NCBI GenBank assembly: GCA_047623825.1
Contig: JBLHOS010000012.1
Span: forward strand, 1 to 48,467
Length of the DNA: 48,467 nt
Direction of reading: 5' to 3'
Source: JBLHOS01 sp047623825
Lineage (GTDB): Bacteria; Pseudomonadota; Alphaproteobacteria; Rhodobacterales; Rhodobacteraceae
The translations under genes and the position numbers were made by a program. Positions 1-8,385 of the stretch are shown here, one piece after another. The number at the start of each line of letters is the position of its first letter. Position 1 is the first letter of the stretch. The notes beneath the pieces are model-generated. The model was not told the DNA's origin. It saw nothing but the letters and a program-made list of their open reading frames with translations, and did not search any database.

Positions 1-448
1 GATCCGCAAAATAAGCGCGTTCTATTAGATACCGCTGTTTTTCGGGAAGTTTGGTCAACGCTTCGGACAAGCGTATTGATTCCTGTTGGAGCACGAGAAC
101 ATCGCTTTGATCTGGTTGTGCTTCGGGGCCCCAAGGCAGGTCTTCGGGTTCTGGTCTGTTATATTTTCGCAAAATATCGATGCGACGGTTCCGGGCGATG
201 GTAAACACCCAGGTTGCAACGCTGGCGCGCGACGCATCATACATATGCGATTTGCGCCACAACGTTGCCATCACATCTTGAACGCATTCCTCCGCGAGGC
301 TTTCGTTAGCTCCGGATTTCATCAAAAACGCTTTGACCCGCGGCGCGAAATGGCGAAATACTTCGGCAAACGCTGTCTGGTCCTTGTCGAGGCTAATAGC
401 CTTGATCCGCGAGACCCAATGCGTTTCGTCTTGTATTACTGCGGTCAC
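1..448 (-). CDS. rpoE: ECF RNA polymerase sigma factor, RpoE type (3' end outside the window)
   Basis: The reverse strand encodes 149 residues before the left edge cuts the gene. Region 2 is clear: a FRHFAPRVKAFLMKSG stretch near residues 30-45, then LAEECVQDVMATLWRKS, then the TIARNRRIDILRK segment near residue 90 that contacts the -10 element. The acidic linker PEPEDLPWGPE follows, and region 4 begins with LPEKQRYLIERAYF. This linker and region-4 wording resemble the Rhodobacter RpoE that controls the singlet-oxygen response together with the zinc anti-sigma factor ChrR. chrR would lie just beyond the left edge and cannot be seen. The chosen start is GTG at 448-446, preceded by GGGAAG; the frame stays open upstream but lacks a better start. 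The gene is divergent from the amine oxidase operon and has its own TGATCC promoter, so autoregulation is likely. Confidence 0.88.
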   Translation of the reverse strand, partial: MTAVIQDETHWVSRIKAISLDKDQTAFAEVFRHFAPRVKAFLMKSGANESLAEECVQDVMATLWRKSHMYDASRASVATWVFTIARNRRIDILRKYNRPEPEDLPWGPEAQPDQSDVLVLQQESIRLSEALTKLPEKQRYLIERAYFAD

Positions 449-480
449 TGTCTTCCCACGATCCAGATAAGCTCTCGATA

Positions 481-506
481 GAACACCACTATATCGAGTA
501 GTGTTC
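481..506. repeat. Inverted repeat in the sigma factor leader
   Basis: GAACACCACT at 481-490 is mirrored by AGTAGTGTTC at 497-506, giving 9 of 10 paired positions around a 6-base centre. It lies between the proposed minus-strand promoter and the GTG start of the sigma gene. It could be an operator or an mRNA hairpin near the ribosome binding site. No function is known to me. Confidence 0.5.
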
Positions 507-554
507 GGAATTAAACCTTCACAATTTTGCTGGAGATCCGTGGCTATCATATGG

Positions 555-584
555 GTTGTACGCTATCTGCCCGCGACCGGATCA
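555..584 (-). promoter_or_regulatory. Putative ECF sigma (RpoE-type) promoter of the sigma factor gene
   Basis: On the minus strand a TGATCC hexamer (584-579) is followed by exactly 18 bases and then TACAAC (560-555). TGATCC is the -35 element I remember for R. sphaeroides RpoE targets. The leader from here to the GTG start is about 100 nt. The match to a second promoter facing the other way supports autoregulation. This is inferred from the motif only. Confidence 0.6.
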
Positions 585-594
585 CTTGTTTCTT

Positions 595-624
595 TGATCC
601 ACAAATCATTTTTGGCCGTATGAC
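595..624 (+). promoter_or_regulatory. Putative ECF sigma (RpoE-type) promoter of the amine oxidase operon
   Basis: TGATCC at 595-600, an 18-base spacer, then TATGAC at 619-624. Hexamer and spacing are the same as in the divergent promoter at 555-584. Transcription would start about 25 bases before the TTG start at 654. This places the four-gene operon under the neighbouring ECF sigma factor. Confidence 0.65.
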
Positions 625-653
625 TTAGTATACATCGTTGTGGGGGATTTGTA

Positions 654-1946
654 TTGCCATTTGAGACTTCTGTCGGCTTGCCGAGACGTATTGCTGTTAT
701 TGGCGCCGGCATTTCGGGCATGGGGGCTGCATACCATCTTGGAAAAACCCAATCCGTAACTTTGTTCGAGGCTGAACTGCGTTTGGGCGGCCACGCCCGC
801 ACCGTTCTTGCGGGCAAAAATGGTGATCAGCCTGTCGACACAGGGTTTATTGTTTTCAACTATGCAAACTACCCTAACCTAACAAAACTGTTCGACGAAC
901 TGGACGTGCCAGTGGTCAAAAGCGATATGAGCTTTGCGGCCTCAATCGACAACGGGTCGATAGAATATGGACTACGCAATCTCAGCGCGTTGCTTGCGCA
1001 AAAATCCAACCTGCTGCGCCCCGGATTTGTTCGGATGATCCGCGACATCCTGCACTTCAACGCCAAGGTCGAAGCCGCTGCGACCGATCCGACAATGACG
1101 ATCGGCACGCTGATGGATCAGATGGGGATGGGTCGGTGGTTCCGCGACTATTATCTGACGCCAATCTCAGGCGCGATCTGGTCAACGCCAAAAGAAGACA
1201 TCATGGATTTTCCGGCCCAGGCATTGGTTCAATTTTTCAAGAACCATGCGTTGCTGCATCATCAGGGGCAGCACCAATGGTGGACTGTCGAAGGCGGCTC
1301 AATCGAATATGTGAATCGTCTGGAGGGTGCGATGCGCCGTCTTGGCGTTCGCGTTGAGCTTGGCAAACCGATCGACGCTGTTCGACGTATAACGGGCGGG
1401 GTTGAGGTTTTGCATCAAGGGGCTTGGGAAGTGTTCGATGAGGTCGTTTTTGCAACCCATTCCGACGACAGCCTGCGCCTATTGTCAGACCCCAGTGCGC
1501 AGGAAGTCGCAGCATTGGCTGCCGTTCGGTATCAGTTAAATGAGGCGATCTTGCACGCCGATCGCCGCGCGATGCCCAAGCGCGAGGTTACATGGTCCGC
1601 TTGGAATTATACTGAACGTGAGGCGCACAAGCATGGCCCGATTGATCTGACCTATTGGATGAACTGCCTACAGCCAATTCCAAAAGATGATCCGCTGTTC
1701 GTGACTCTGAATACTCGTGCGCCAATTGATGACCGTCTGATCTATGATACAACCAGTTTTAGACATCCGGTCTTTGATGTCGCTGCCCTTCAGTCACAAG
1801 GAGCCATTCGCGCAATGAACGGCACGAACAATACTTGGTTTTGCGGCGCTTGGATGAAGAACGGGTTCCACGAAGATGGTTATTCCAGTGCGATGGATGT
1901 TGTTCACGCAATTGCGACACGAGACAAGGCCGTCCTTGTGGCCTGA
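654..1946 (+). CDS. NAD(P)/FAD-dependent amine-oxidase-family oxidoreductase (UfaD-like)
   Basis: A 430-residue flavoprotein with the Rossmann motif GAGISGMGAAYHL near residues 17-29, the adenine-ribose-binding acid in LFEAELRLGGHAR, and a C-terminal FAD-binding segment (FCGAWMKNGFHEDGYSSA) of the flavin amine oxidase/phytoene-desaturase superfamily. The start is TTG at 654, chosen because GGGGGA sits 7-8 bases upstream; no in-frame ATG precedes it. In R. sphaeroides the first gene divergent from rpoE, RSP_1091, is of this family. I recall it being implicated in singlet-oxygen-dependent RpoE turnover and, as UfaD, in desaturating methylated fatty acids on the way to furan fatty acids. By position and family this is probably the counterpart. 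It overlaps the next gene as TGATG. Confidence 0.85.
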   Translation: MPFETSVGLPRRIAVIGAGISGMGAAYHLGKTQSVTLFEAELRLGGHARTVLAGKNGDQPVDTGFIVFNYANYPNLTKLFDELDVPVVKSDMSFAASIDNGSIEYGLRNLSALLAQKSNLLRPGFVRMIRDILHFNAKVEAAATDPTMTIGTLMDQMGMGRWFRDYYLTPISGAIWSTPKEDIMDFPAQALVQFFKNHALLHHQGQHQWWTVEGGSIEYVNRLEGAMRRLGVRVELGKPIDAVRRITGGVEVLHQGAWEVFDEVVFATHSDDSLRLLSDPSAQEVAALAAVRYQLNEAILHADRRAMPKREVTWSAWNYTEREAHKHGPIDLTYWMNCLQPIPKDDPLFVTLNTRAPIDDRLIYDTTSFRHPVFDVAALQSQGAIRAMNGTNNTWFCGAWMKNGFHEDGYSSAMDVVHAIATRDKAVLVA

Positions 1947-2710
1947 TGTTGAACTGCGTTGATCATATCGAAGGCAAGACCTTCCATGGTCGGCGTGGTG
2001 CTGTCGAAAATGCGTTCACTTATAGCATCGATTACACGCTGCTGGACGCCGAAAAAACCAGCAAAAACCCTTGGCTGTTTTCGCGCAACAAGCGCAACCT
2101 TGCCAGCTTGTATGATCTTGATCACGGCGGCGATCCAAAGGTGGGGTGCGGGGCTACGTGGGCACGCGCCGTGCTAAAGGTGCATGGGTTGGAGGGCGCA
2201 ACATCAGGCATGCTTTTGCTGCTGTCACAGCCGCGAATGTGGGGGCATGTGTTTAACCCAGTCAGTTTTTGGTTGGCACATGACGCAGAAGGGTCTTTGA
2301 CGGCCGTCATTGCCGAAGTGTCCAATACGTTTGGCGATCGGCATTCGTATCTTTGCGCCCATAGTGATGCGCGTTCGATCGTTCGAACCGACAAGATCGC
2401 GGCGCAAAAGATCTTTCACGTGTCACCGTTCCAACCCGTCGAGGGTGGCTATGAGTTTCGATTTGATATCCGGGCTGATCAGGTCGGGATCTGGATCGAC
2501 TATTCAAATGGCGACGAGGGGCTCATCGCTACACTTTCTGGCCGCCGGAAACCTCTGACAAATCTTGGGTTGCTTCGCGCGGCACTGCGCCGCCCCTTTG
2601 GGTCGCGGCGGGTGTTGGCCCTGATCCATTGGCAGGCGTTCAAACTTTGGTGGAAAGGTGCGCGGTATCGCGCCCGACCAGAGCCGCCCAGCCAAGAGGT
2701 TTCGCGGTGA
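1946..2710 (+). CDS. DUF1365 domain-containing protein
   Basis: A 254-residue protein starting MLNCVDHIEGKTFHGR, with the DUF1365 features FTYSIDYTLLD near the N-terminus and FNPVSFWLAHD near residue 110. The ATG at 1946 overlaps the TGA of the amine oxidase, so the two are translationally coupled; an upstream in-frame extension inside that gene is not credible. The family is common beside FAD amine oxidases and cyclopropane-type methyltransferases and is presumed to act in membrane lipid modification. Its biochemistry is unknown to me. The corresponding gene in the R. sphaeroides RpoE operon is RSP_1090. No transmembrane anchor is obvious. Confidence 0.82.
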   Translation: MLNCVDHIEGKTFHGRRGAVENAFTYSIDYTLLDAEKTSKNPWLFSRNKRNLASLYDLDHGGDPKVGCGATWARAVLKVHGLEGATSGMLLLLSQPRMWGHVFNPVSFWLAHDAEGSLTAVIAEVSNTFGDRHSYLCAHSDARSIVRTDKIAAQKIFHVSPFQPVEGGYEFRFDIRADQVGIWIDYSNGDEGLIATLSGRRKPLTNLGLLRAALRRPFGSRRVLALIHWQAFKLWWKGARYRARPEPPSQEVSR

Positions 2711-3963
2711 GCACAAGGCGCCCGCGCCTACCGGGCTATGCAGTTTTTGCGGCGATGTTGGCATCAGCCGGTTTGCCGATTTACATCCACGCGCCAAAAT
2801 TCTTTGTCGATCAATACGGTGTCAGCCTGTCGGCGCTGGCAGGCGTCCTTTTTGTGTTGCGGCTTTTTGATGTGATCCAGGACCCGTTGTTGGGATGGTT
2901 GGCACAAGCGACCCGCGCGCGCAGAACGTGGTTGGTTGGCGGGGCGGTATTGTTGCTGGCCATATCGATGCTAGGCCTTTTTGCTGTAACGCCACCGATT
3001 GCGCCACTTTTGTGGTTCGCAGTCACTTTAATTGGGCTGTTCTCAGCGTTCAGCTTTCTGACGATCTGTTTTTACGCCCAAGGCGTGCAGACCGCTGTGG
3101 CAATGGGCCATGGCGGGCATTTGCGTTTGGCTGCGTGGCGCGAAACTGGTGCGTTGTTGGGCGTCTGCGTCGCCTCTGTTGCGCCAACAGTTCTGATTTT
3201 TACCGGACATCCTTTTGCGGCCTTCGCAGCCTTTTTTGCCGGGCTTTGCGTATTGGCATGGGTATTGATGCGCGGTGAATGGATTGCGGCCCCAACCCTT
3301 GGTTCAACCGGATTTCGGGACGTTCTGGCAGACAGTACTGCGCGTAAACTGCTGTTGATCGCCTTTGTGAATGCGGCACCGGTCGCTGTATCCTCTACAC
3401 TTTTTCTGTTCTTCGTCGAAGGTGTCCTGCAGGCCCCCGGATGGGAAGGCCCCTTGTTGCTGTTGTTCTTTTTGGCCGCCGCCATTTGCGCCCCGCTATG
3501 GACCCGGATTGCTGTGCTGATCGGCGCGCGGCTCGCATTACTCAGCGGCATGGTCCTGTCGATCCTAGCCTTCAGTTTCGCCTTGACCCTTGGGCCTGGT
3601 GATACGACCCAATTCGCCATTATCTGTTTGTTGTCGGGGGCGGCGCTTGGGGCGGATTTGACGCTGCTTCCGGCAATTTTTGCGCGCCGCATGGCGACAG
3701 TAGCGCCTGAGGCTGGGGCCGCCTTTGGCCTTTGGTCGTTTGTCTCAAAATTCACGCTGGCCTTTGCTGCGGTCACGCTGTTGCCGGCACTTGATGCGGT
3801 CGGCTTTGTGTCTGGCGGCGCCAACGATCCGCGGGCACTGGATCTGTTGACTTGGCTCTATGCGCTAGTGCCTTGCGTATTAAAAGTTCTGGCTATCTTG
3901 TTGCTGTGGGTGACGCCGCTGCCCGAAGATACAGTGCCTGATACGTTCGAAAATAGAGTGTGA
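2707..3963 (+). CDS. MFS transporter, GPH (sugar:cation symporter-like) family
   Basis: A 418-residue, strongly hydrophobic polytopic protein with about 12 membrane spans. The loop signature FDVIQDPLLGWLAQATRARR near residues 58-77 is the GPH-family equivalent of the MFS motif (aspartates, then a basic patch). The start is GTG at 2707, which overlaps the TGA of the DUF1365 gene (GTGA). An in-frame start at 2629 would overlap the upstream gene by 80 bases and is less likely. GPH members move sugars with H+ or Na+, but in this stress operon the substrate may be a lipid or an oxidised product. The substrate cannot be told from sequence. Confidence 0.8.
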   Translation: MSTRRPRLPGYAVFAAMLASAGLPIYIHAPKFFVDQYGVSLSALAGVLFVLRLFDVIQDPLLGWLAQATRARRTWLVGGAVLLLAISMLGLFAVTPPIAPLLWFAVTLIGLFSAFSFLTICFYAQGVQTAVAMGHGGHLRLAAWRETGALLGVCVASVAPTVLIFTGHPFAAFAAFFAGLCVLAWVLMRGEWIAAPTLGSTGFRDVLADSTARKLLLIAFVNAAPVAVSSTLFLFFVEGVLQAPGWEGPLLLLFFLAAAICAPLWTRIAVLIGARLALLSGMVLSILAFSFALTLGPGDTTQFAIICLLSGAALGADLTLLPAIFARRMATVAPEAGAAFGLWSFVSKFTLAFAAVTLLPALDAVGFVSGGANDPRALDLLTWLYALVPCVLKVLAILLLWVTPLPEDTVPDTFENRV

Positions 3964-3979
3964 TCGGAGAGGGTTGATA

Positions 3980-4711
3980 ATGCGCGAATGGACAGGAAAA
4001 CGCTATTGGTTGGTCGGTGCGTCTGAGGGTCTGGGCCGCGCAGTTGCAGAGGCGTTGAGCCATGCCGGGGCCGAGGTGATCGTCAGTGCGCGGAGCGAGG
4101 CGAAACTGCGCGAGTTGGCGCAAAGCCTGCCCGGACCCGCGCACGCGGTGCAGGTCGACGTTTCTGACCCTGCGTCGGTTGCTTCGGCAGCCCAGCAGAT
4201 CGGCCAGATCGATGGGCTGATCTATCTTGCAGGGGTGTACTGGCCGCAATCTGCGCTGGATTGGGACCCTGAACAGGTTGAGATGATGTGTGACATCAAC
4301 CTGACCGGTGCCGCGCGCTGCATCGGCGCGGTCATGCCGCAATTCAAAGCCGCAGGCGTTGGTCATATCGTTTTGACGGGCAGTTTGTCTGGATTTCGGG
4401 GCCTGCCGGGGGCGATCGGATATTGCGCCTCAAAGGCTGGGCTGATGTCGTTGGCAGAATCGATGTACGCCGACCTCAGGACCACCAAGATCGACGTTCA
4501 ATGCATCAATCCGGGCTTTATCAGGACCCGCCTGACCGAAAAAAATGATTTTCAGATGCCGTTTATTATGGACCCGGATCAAGCTGCGAAAATATTCGTC
4601 CGCCACATGGGGGGTAAGAAATTCAAACGCAGCTTTCCGACGTTGTTCAGCTGGTTGTTCCGTGGCAGTCAATTGCTGCCCGACTGGCTGTATTTCCGGA
4701 TCTTCAGTTAG
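3980..4711 (+). CDS. SDR-family NAD(P)-dependent oxidoreductase
   Basis: A 243-residue classical short-chain dehydrogenase. Visible motifs are the cofactor glycine motif GASEGLGRA near residues 12-20, DVSDPAS at the adenine site, DINLTGA, the catalytic serine in LTGSLSG, and the active-site YCASKAG (Tyr-x-x-x-Lys). The ATG at 3980 is preceded by GGAGAGGG at a good distance; an in-frame TTG two codons earlier is less likely. It is the last gene of the sigma-linked operon, 16 bases after the symporter, and corresponds in position and family to RSP_1087 of the R. sphaeroides RpoE regulon. The substrate is unknown. The gene ends 11 bases from the convergent phosphatase gene with no obvious terminator between them. 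Confidence 0.87.
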   Translation: MREWTGKRYWLVGASEGLGRAVAEALSHAGAEVIVSARSEAKLRELAQSLPGPAHAVQVDVSDPASVASAAQQIGQIDGLIYLAGVYWPQSALDWDPEQVEMMCDINLTGAARCIGAVMPQFKAAGVGHIVLTGSLSGFRGLPGAIGYCASKAGLMSLAESMYADLRTTKIDVQCINPGFIRTRLTEKNDFQMPFIMDPDQAAKIFVRHMGGKKFKRSFPTLFSWLFRGSQLLPDWLYFRIFS

Positions 4712-4722
4712 CGTGCCTGAGC

Positions 4723-5373
4723 CTAAAAATTGGTCCGGGCATACAGGCGTTCAGGCGCATCCAAGTGCGGTGTCGCGTTAAATCCACCTAAGATTGGCCC
4801 TTGTTCGATCACGTGGATACGGTGGATTGAGGTATTGCGGATCGGCAGCAAGACATGTGCCAAGCGGGTTGGATCCAAATGCAACAGATTGCGAACGATC
4901 ATTCCGATCACGCCACCTGATGTTATGCAAAGCACGTGTTTTCCGGGCTGAGTGGCTTCTGACAGCACAGAAATCACACGGGCCTCAAAATCTGCAAATG
5001 TCTCATTCCCCATGATCTCGGCCCGATGCCAAGCTTCCATGACTTGTGTGATGTGGGTAGCAAACTGTGCGGGTTCAGGCATTGGGACGCCATGGGTTTC
5101 TTTCAGCGCACGACCCAGATTGAAATAATCCATTTCATTCAGGCGGGCATCGATCTGAACATCGACGCCCATGGCACCCATCGACTCTACGGTTGAGATG
5201 TGGCGCGAAAGCGTGCCTGTCAGGACTGAATCGTATTTCTCACCCTGCGCTCGCAGATACTGCCCGAGCCATTTGGCCTGCTGATGTCCGGTTTCGGATA
5301 ATTGGTCATAGCTGTCTTCGTCCGTGGCCGCCGAGTTGGCTTGACCGTGTCGAATCAAAGTTATCTCGCCCAT
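4723..5373 (-). CDS. Histidine phosphatase family protein
   Basis: A 216-residue member of the phosphoglycerate-mutase-like superfamily. The N-terminal LIRHGQANS carries the phosphate-accepting histidine, and ARLNEMDYF supplies the usual acidic residue. The C-terminal motif reads CITSGGVIG, where many members have a second catalytic histidine (HGG); here it is Ser-Gly-Gly. Such a variant may define a subfamily with altered chemistry. The start ATG at 5373 has GGAG at a suitable distance. The gene is convergent with the SDR and divergent from the formate dehydrogenase gene across 180 bases. Confidence 0.8.
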   Translation of the reverse strand: MGEITLIRHGQANSAATDEDSYDQLSETGHQQAKWLGQYLRAQGEKYDSVLTGTLSRHISTVESMGAMGVDVQIDARLNEMDYFNLGRALKETHGVPMPEPAQFATHITQVMEAWHRAEIMGNETFADFEARVISVLSEATQPGKHVLCITSGGVIGMIVRNLLHLDPTRLAHVLLPIRNTSIHRIHVIEQGPILGGFNATPHLDAPERLYARTNF

Positions 5374-5555
5374 GTGCTGCTCCGTTTGGATTAGCGGGTA
5401 AGGGATTTCTCAGCGATTGCCAATCCGGACCAACAAGTTCTGATCGGAAACGCGACAGGCCGGATCGCCGCAAATGAACTGGTGCCTGTCGCGGACGGGT
5501 TACTGCAATCGCCATTGGCATGCTTTAGACTGTGTGGACTGAGTGGGAGAGTATG

Positions 5556-8333
5556 ATGACCGACACGATAAGTTTTGTTCTTGATGGCATACAGGTTGAA
5601 GCCCAACCGGGCGAGACAATCTGGGAAGTGGCTAATGGTCGTGGCCTGATCATTCCGCATCTGTGCCACAAGCCTGCGCCGGGGTATCGCCCTGACGGTA
5701 ATTGCCGCGCATGTATGGTCGAGATTGAGGGTGAGCGGACGTTAGCAGCATCTTGCATTCGCGAACCTGCTGCCGGGATGGTCGTCACAACCGATAGCAA
5801 CCGGGCCGAAACTGCCCGCAAGTTGGTTATAGAGATGTTACTGGCCGACCAGCCGGCGCGCGACGTGGCCCACGACAAATCTTCCCACCTTTGGGATATG
5901 GCCGATGCGCAAAACGTATCTGCAAGCCGATTTCCTGCGATGAAGCGGGATCATATTCCGCTGTTAGATGACAGCCACATCGCGATGAGCGTTAATTTGG
6001 ACGCTTGCATTCAATGTGGTCTGTGCGTGCGGGCCTGCCGTGAGGTTCAGGTCAACGATGTGATAGGCATGGCTGGTCGTGGTCACGACGCCTATCCCGT
6101 TTTCGATTTTGATGACCCGATGGGGGAGAGCAGCTGCGTCGCTTGTGGCGAATGTGTGCAGGCCTGCCCAACTGGGGCATTAATGCCGTCCACGGTGGTT
6201 GATGATCAGCAAGTTGGCGATAGTGCTGACTACGACAGCGAAGTCGAAAGCATCTGCCCATTTTGTGGTGTTGGTTGCCAGATCTCGCTTAAGGTCAAAG
6301 ATGGCCGTGTGAAGTTTGTTGAGGGCATCAATGGCCCTGCCAATGAGGGCCGTTTGTGCGTCAAAGGCCGGTTCGGGTTTGACTATATCCATCACAGCCA
6401 CCGCCTGACAAAACCGCTGATCCGTCTGGAGGGCGCACCAAAGGGCCTGAACGTGGATCCTGCCAATCCGCTAAGCCATTTCCGTGAAGCAAGCTGGGAT
6501 GAAGCGCTGGATTTTGCGGCCAAGGGCCTGTCGGATTTGCGTGATGACACTGGTGAACGGGTTGCGGGCTTTGGGTCTGCGAAATGCACCAATGAGGAGG
6601 CATATCTGTTCCAAAAGCTGATCCGCCAAGGCTTTGGCCACAACAACGTCGATCACTGTACGCGCCTGTGCCACGCATCATCAGTTGCGGCGTTGATGGA
6701 GAATGTTGGTTCGGGCGCTGTCACAGCAACCTTCAATGAAATTGAAAACTCTGACGTCGCCATTGTCATTGGTGCGAACCCGGTTGAGAATCATCCAGTT
6801 GCGGCGACTTATTTTAAGCAATTCGCTAAGCGCGGCGGCAAACTGATCGTGATGGATCCGCGCGGTCAGGCGCTGAAACGGCACGCGACCCATATGTTGC
6901 AATTCCGGCCGGGCGCCGACGTATCGCTGCTGAACGCAATTATGCATGTGATCGTTGAGGAAGGTCTCTACGACCAACAATATATCGAAGCCTACACCGA
7001 GAATTGGGAGGCTGAGAAAGAGCACCTCAAAGGCTTCCCCCCCGAAAAGATGTCTGAGATTTGTGGTGTCGATGCCGAGACGATTCGTGCTGTTGCGCGT
7101 GATTTTGCGGGCGCGCAAGCTGGTATGATCTTTTGGGGCATGGGTATCAGCCAACATGTTCACGGCACCGATAATTCGCGCTGCCTGATCTCACTTGCGT
7201 TGATGACCGGTCAGGTGGGGCGTCCGGGTGCGGGATTGCATCCACTGCGTGGCCAGAACAACGTGCAGGGCGCGTCTGACGCGGGTCTGGTTCCGATGTT
7301 TCTGCCCGACTATCAGACAGTCACAGACGACGGCGTCCGCTCGGCGTTTAGTGAGATTTGGCAATCAGGTGACTTTAGTGCCCAAAAGGGCCTGACCGTG
7401 ACCGAGATCCTAGAGGCCGTGCATCAAGACCAAATTCAAGGCATGTATATTTTGGGTGAAAATCCTGCGATGTCTGACCCGGATGTTGAGCATGCGCGCG
7501 ATGCCTTGGCCAAGCTTAAACACCTTGTTGTGCAGGACATTTTTATCACTGAAACGGCGTGTTACGCTGATGTGATCCTACCTGCCAGCGCGTTTGCAGA
7601 GAAGTCTGGCACCGTCACCAACACCAATCGTCAGGTTCAGATGGGCCGCCCTGCAGTTCCCCCGCCGGGAGACGCGAAAGAGGATTGGTGGATTGAAGTT
7701 GAGCTGGCCAAACGATTGGGCCTGAACTGGCTCTATACCCATCCGTCCCAGATCTTTGCTGAGATGAAGCGTGGAATGGCATCCTTGGACAACATCACCT
7801 GGGATCGTCTAGAGGCCGAGAATGTTGTGACCTACCCGTCCCTCAGCCCCACAGACCCAGGCCAGGCGATCGTGTTTGGCGACGGATTTCCGCGTGCTGA
7901 TGGTCGGGCTAAATTCACGCCCGCCAACGTCATCCCACCAGATGAAGTGCCTGATGCAGAGTACCCGATGATCTTGACCACAGGTCGCCAGCTGGAGCAT
8001 TGGCACACCGGCTCAATGACACGGCGCGCGACAGTGCTTGACGCGATGGAGCCTGAGGCGAATTGTTCACTGCACCCCAAGACATTGCGTCGATTGGGTG
8101 TCGCGCCTGGCGAAATGTTGCGGCTAAGCACGCGGCGCGGGACTATTACGATTATGGCGCGCGCTGATCGTGCGGTTTCTGAGGATATGGTCTTCTTGCC
8201 ATTCGCGTTTGTGGAAGCAGCAGCAAATGTCTTGACGAACCCCGCGGTTGATCCTTTCGGAAAAATCCCTGAGTTCAAGTTTGCGGCTGTACGGGTTGAA
8301 AAGCTATCGCCTGACCAGGTTGCTGCTGAGTAA
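5556..8333 (+). CDS. fdhF: Formate dehydrogenase alpha subunit, FdsA/NuoG-like molybdopterin enzyme
   Basis: A 925-residue protein predicted to oxidise formate to CO2. In order it has an N-terminal [2Fe-2S] ferredoxin domain (HLCHKPAPG, NCRACMVEIEG), a region with two ferredoxin-type [4Fe-4S] motifs (CIQCGLCVRACREV and CVACGECVQACPTGAL), and the catalytic domain opening with CPFCGVGCQ for another [4Fe-4S] cluster. The likely molybdenum ligand is the second Cys of CTRLCHASS, residue 372. The bis-MGD binding domain is at the C-terminus. ATG 5556 is chosen because GGAG lies 6 bases upstream; ATG 5553 and a GTG at 5532 are alternatives. FdsA normally works with FdsB/FdsG (NADH side) and the maturation factors FdsC/FdsD; none is next to it here. 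Confidence 0.9.
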   Translation: MTDTISFVLDGIQVEAQPGETIWEVANGRGLIIPHLCHKPAPGYRPDGNCRACMVEIEGERTLAASCIREPAAGMVVTTDSNRAETARKLVIEMLLADQPARDVAHDKSSHLWDMADAQNVSASRFPAMKRDHIPLLDDSHIAMSVNLDACIQCGLCVRACREVQVNDVIGMAGRGHDAYPVFDFDDPMGESSCVACGECVQACPTGALMPSTVVDDQQVGDSADYDSEVESICPFCGVGCQISLKVKDGRVKFVEGINGPANEGRLCVKGRFGFDYIHHSHRLTKPLIRLEGAPKGLNVDPANPLSHFREASWDEALDFAAKGLSDLRDDTGERVAGFGSAKCTNEEAYLFQKLIRQGFGHNNVDHCTRLCHASSVAALMENVGSGAVTATFNEIENSDVAIVIGANPVENHPVAATYFKQFAKRGGKLIVMDPRGQALKRHATHMLQFRPGADVSLLNAIMHVIVEEGLYDQQYIEAYTENWEAEKEHLKGFPPEKMSEICGVDAETIRAVARDFAGAQAGMIFWGMGISQHVHGTDNSRCLISLALMTGQVGRPGAGLHPLRGQNNVQGASDAGLVPMFLPDYQTVTDDGVRSAFSEIWQSGDFSAQKGLTVTEILEAVHQDQIQGMYILGENPAMSDPDVEHARDALAKLKHLVVQDIFITETACYADVILPASAFAEKSGTVTNTNRQVQMGRPAVPPPGDAKEDWWIEVELAKRLGLNWLYTHPSQIFAEMKRGMASLDNITWDRLEAENVVTYPSLSPTDPGQAIVFGDGFPRADGRAKFTPANVIPPDEVPDAEYPMILTTGRQLEHWHTGSMTRRATVLDAMEPEANCSLHPKTLRRLGVAPGEMLRLSTRRGTITIMARADRAVSEDMVFLPFAFVEAAANVLTNPAVDPFGKIPEFKFAAVRVEKLSPDQVAAE

Positions 8334-8385
8334 TTCGTCAAATGCCAATCAGTTTCTGGATCATTGGCAAGGCGTACAAACAATA

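Noticed and set aside
86..481. Plus-strand open frame of 131 codons at the left edge
   Set aside because: It lies opposite the ECF sigma factor, whose minus-strand translation shows conserved region 2 and 4 motifs; the plus frame shows no family features.
3072..3824. Minus-strand open frame of 250 codons
   Set aside because: It is antisense to the GPH transporter and rich in Ala/Ser/Thr/Lys, as expected of a shadow frame of a GC-rich membrane-protein gene.
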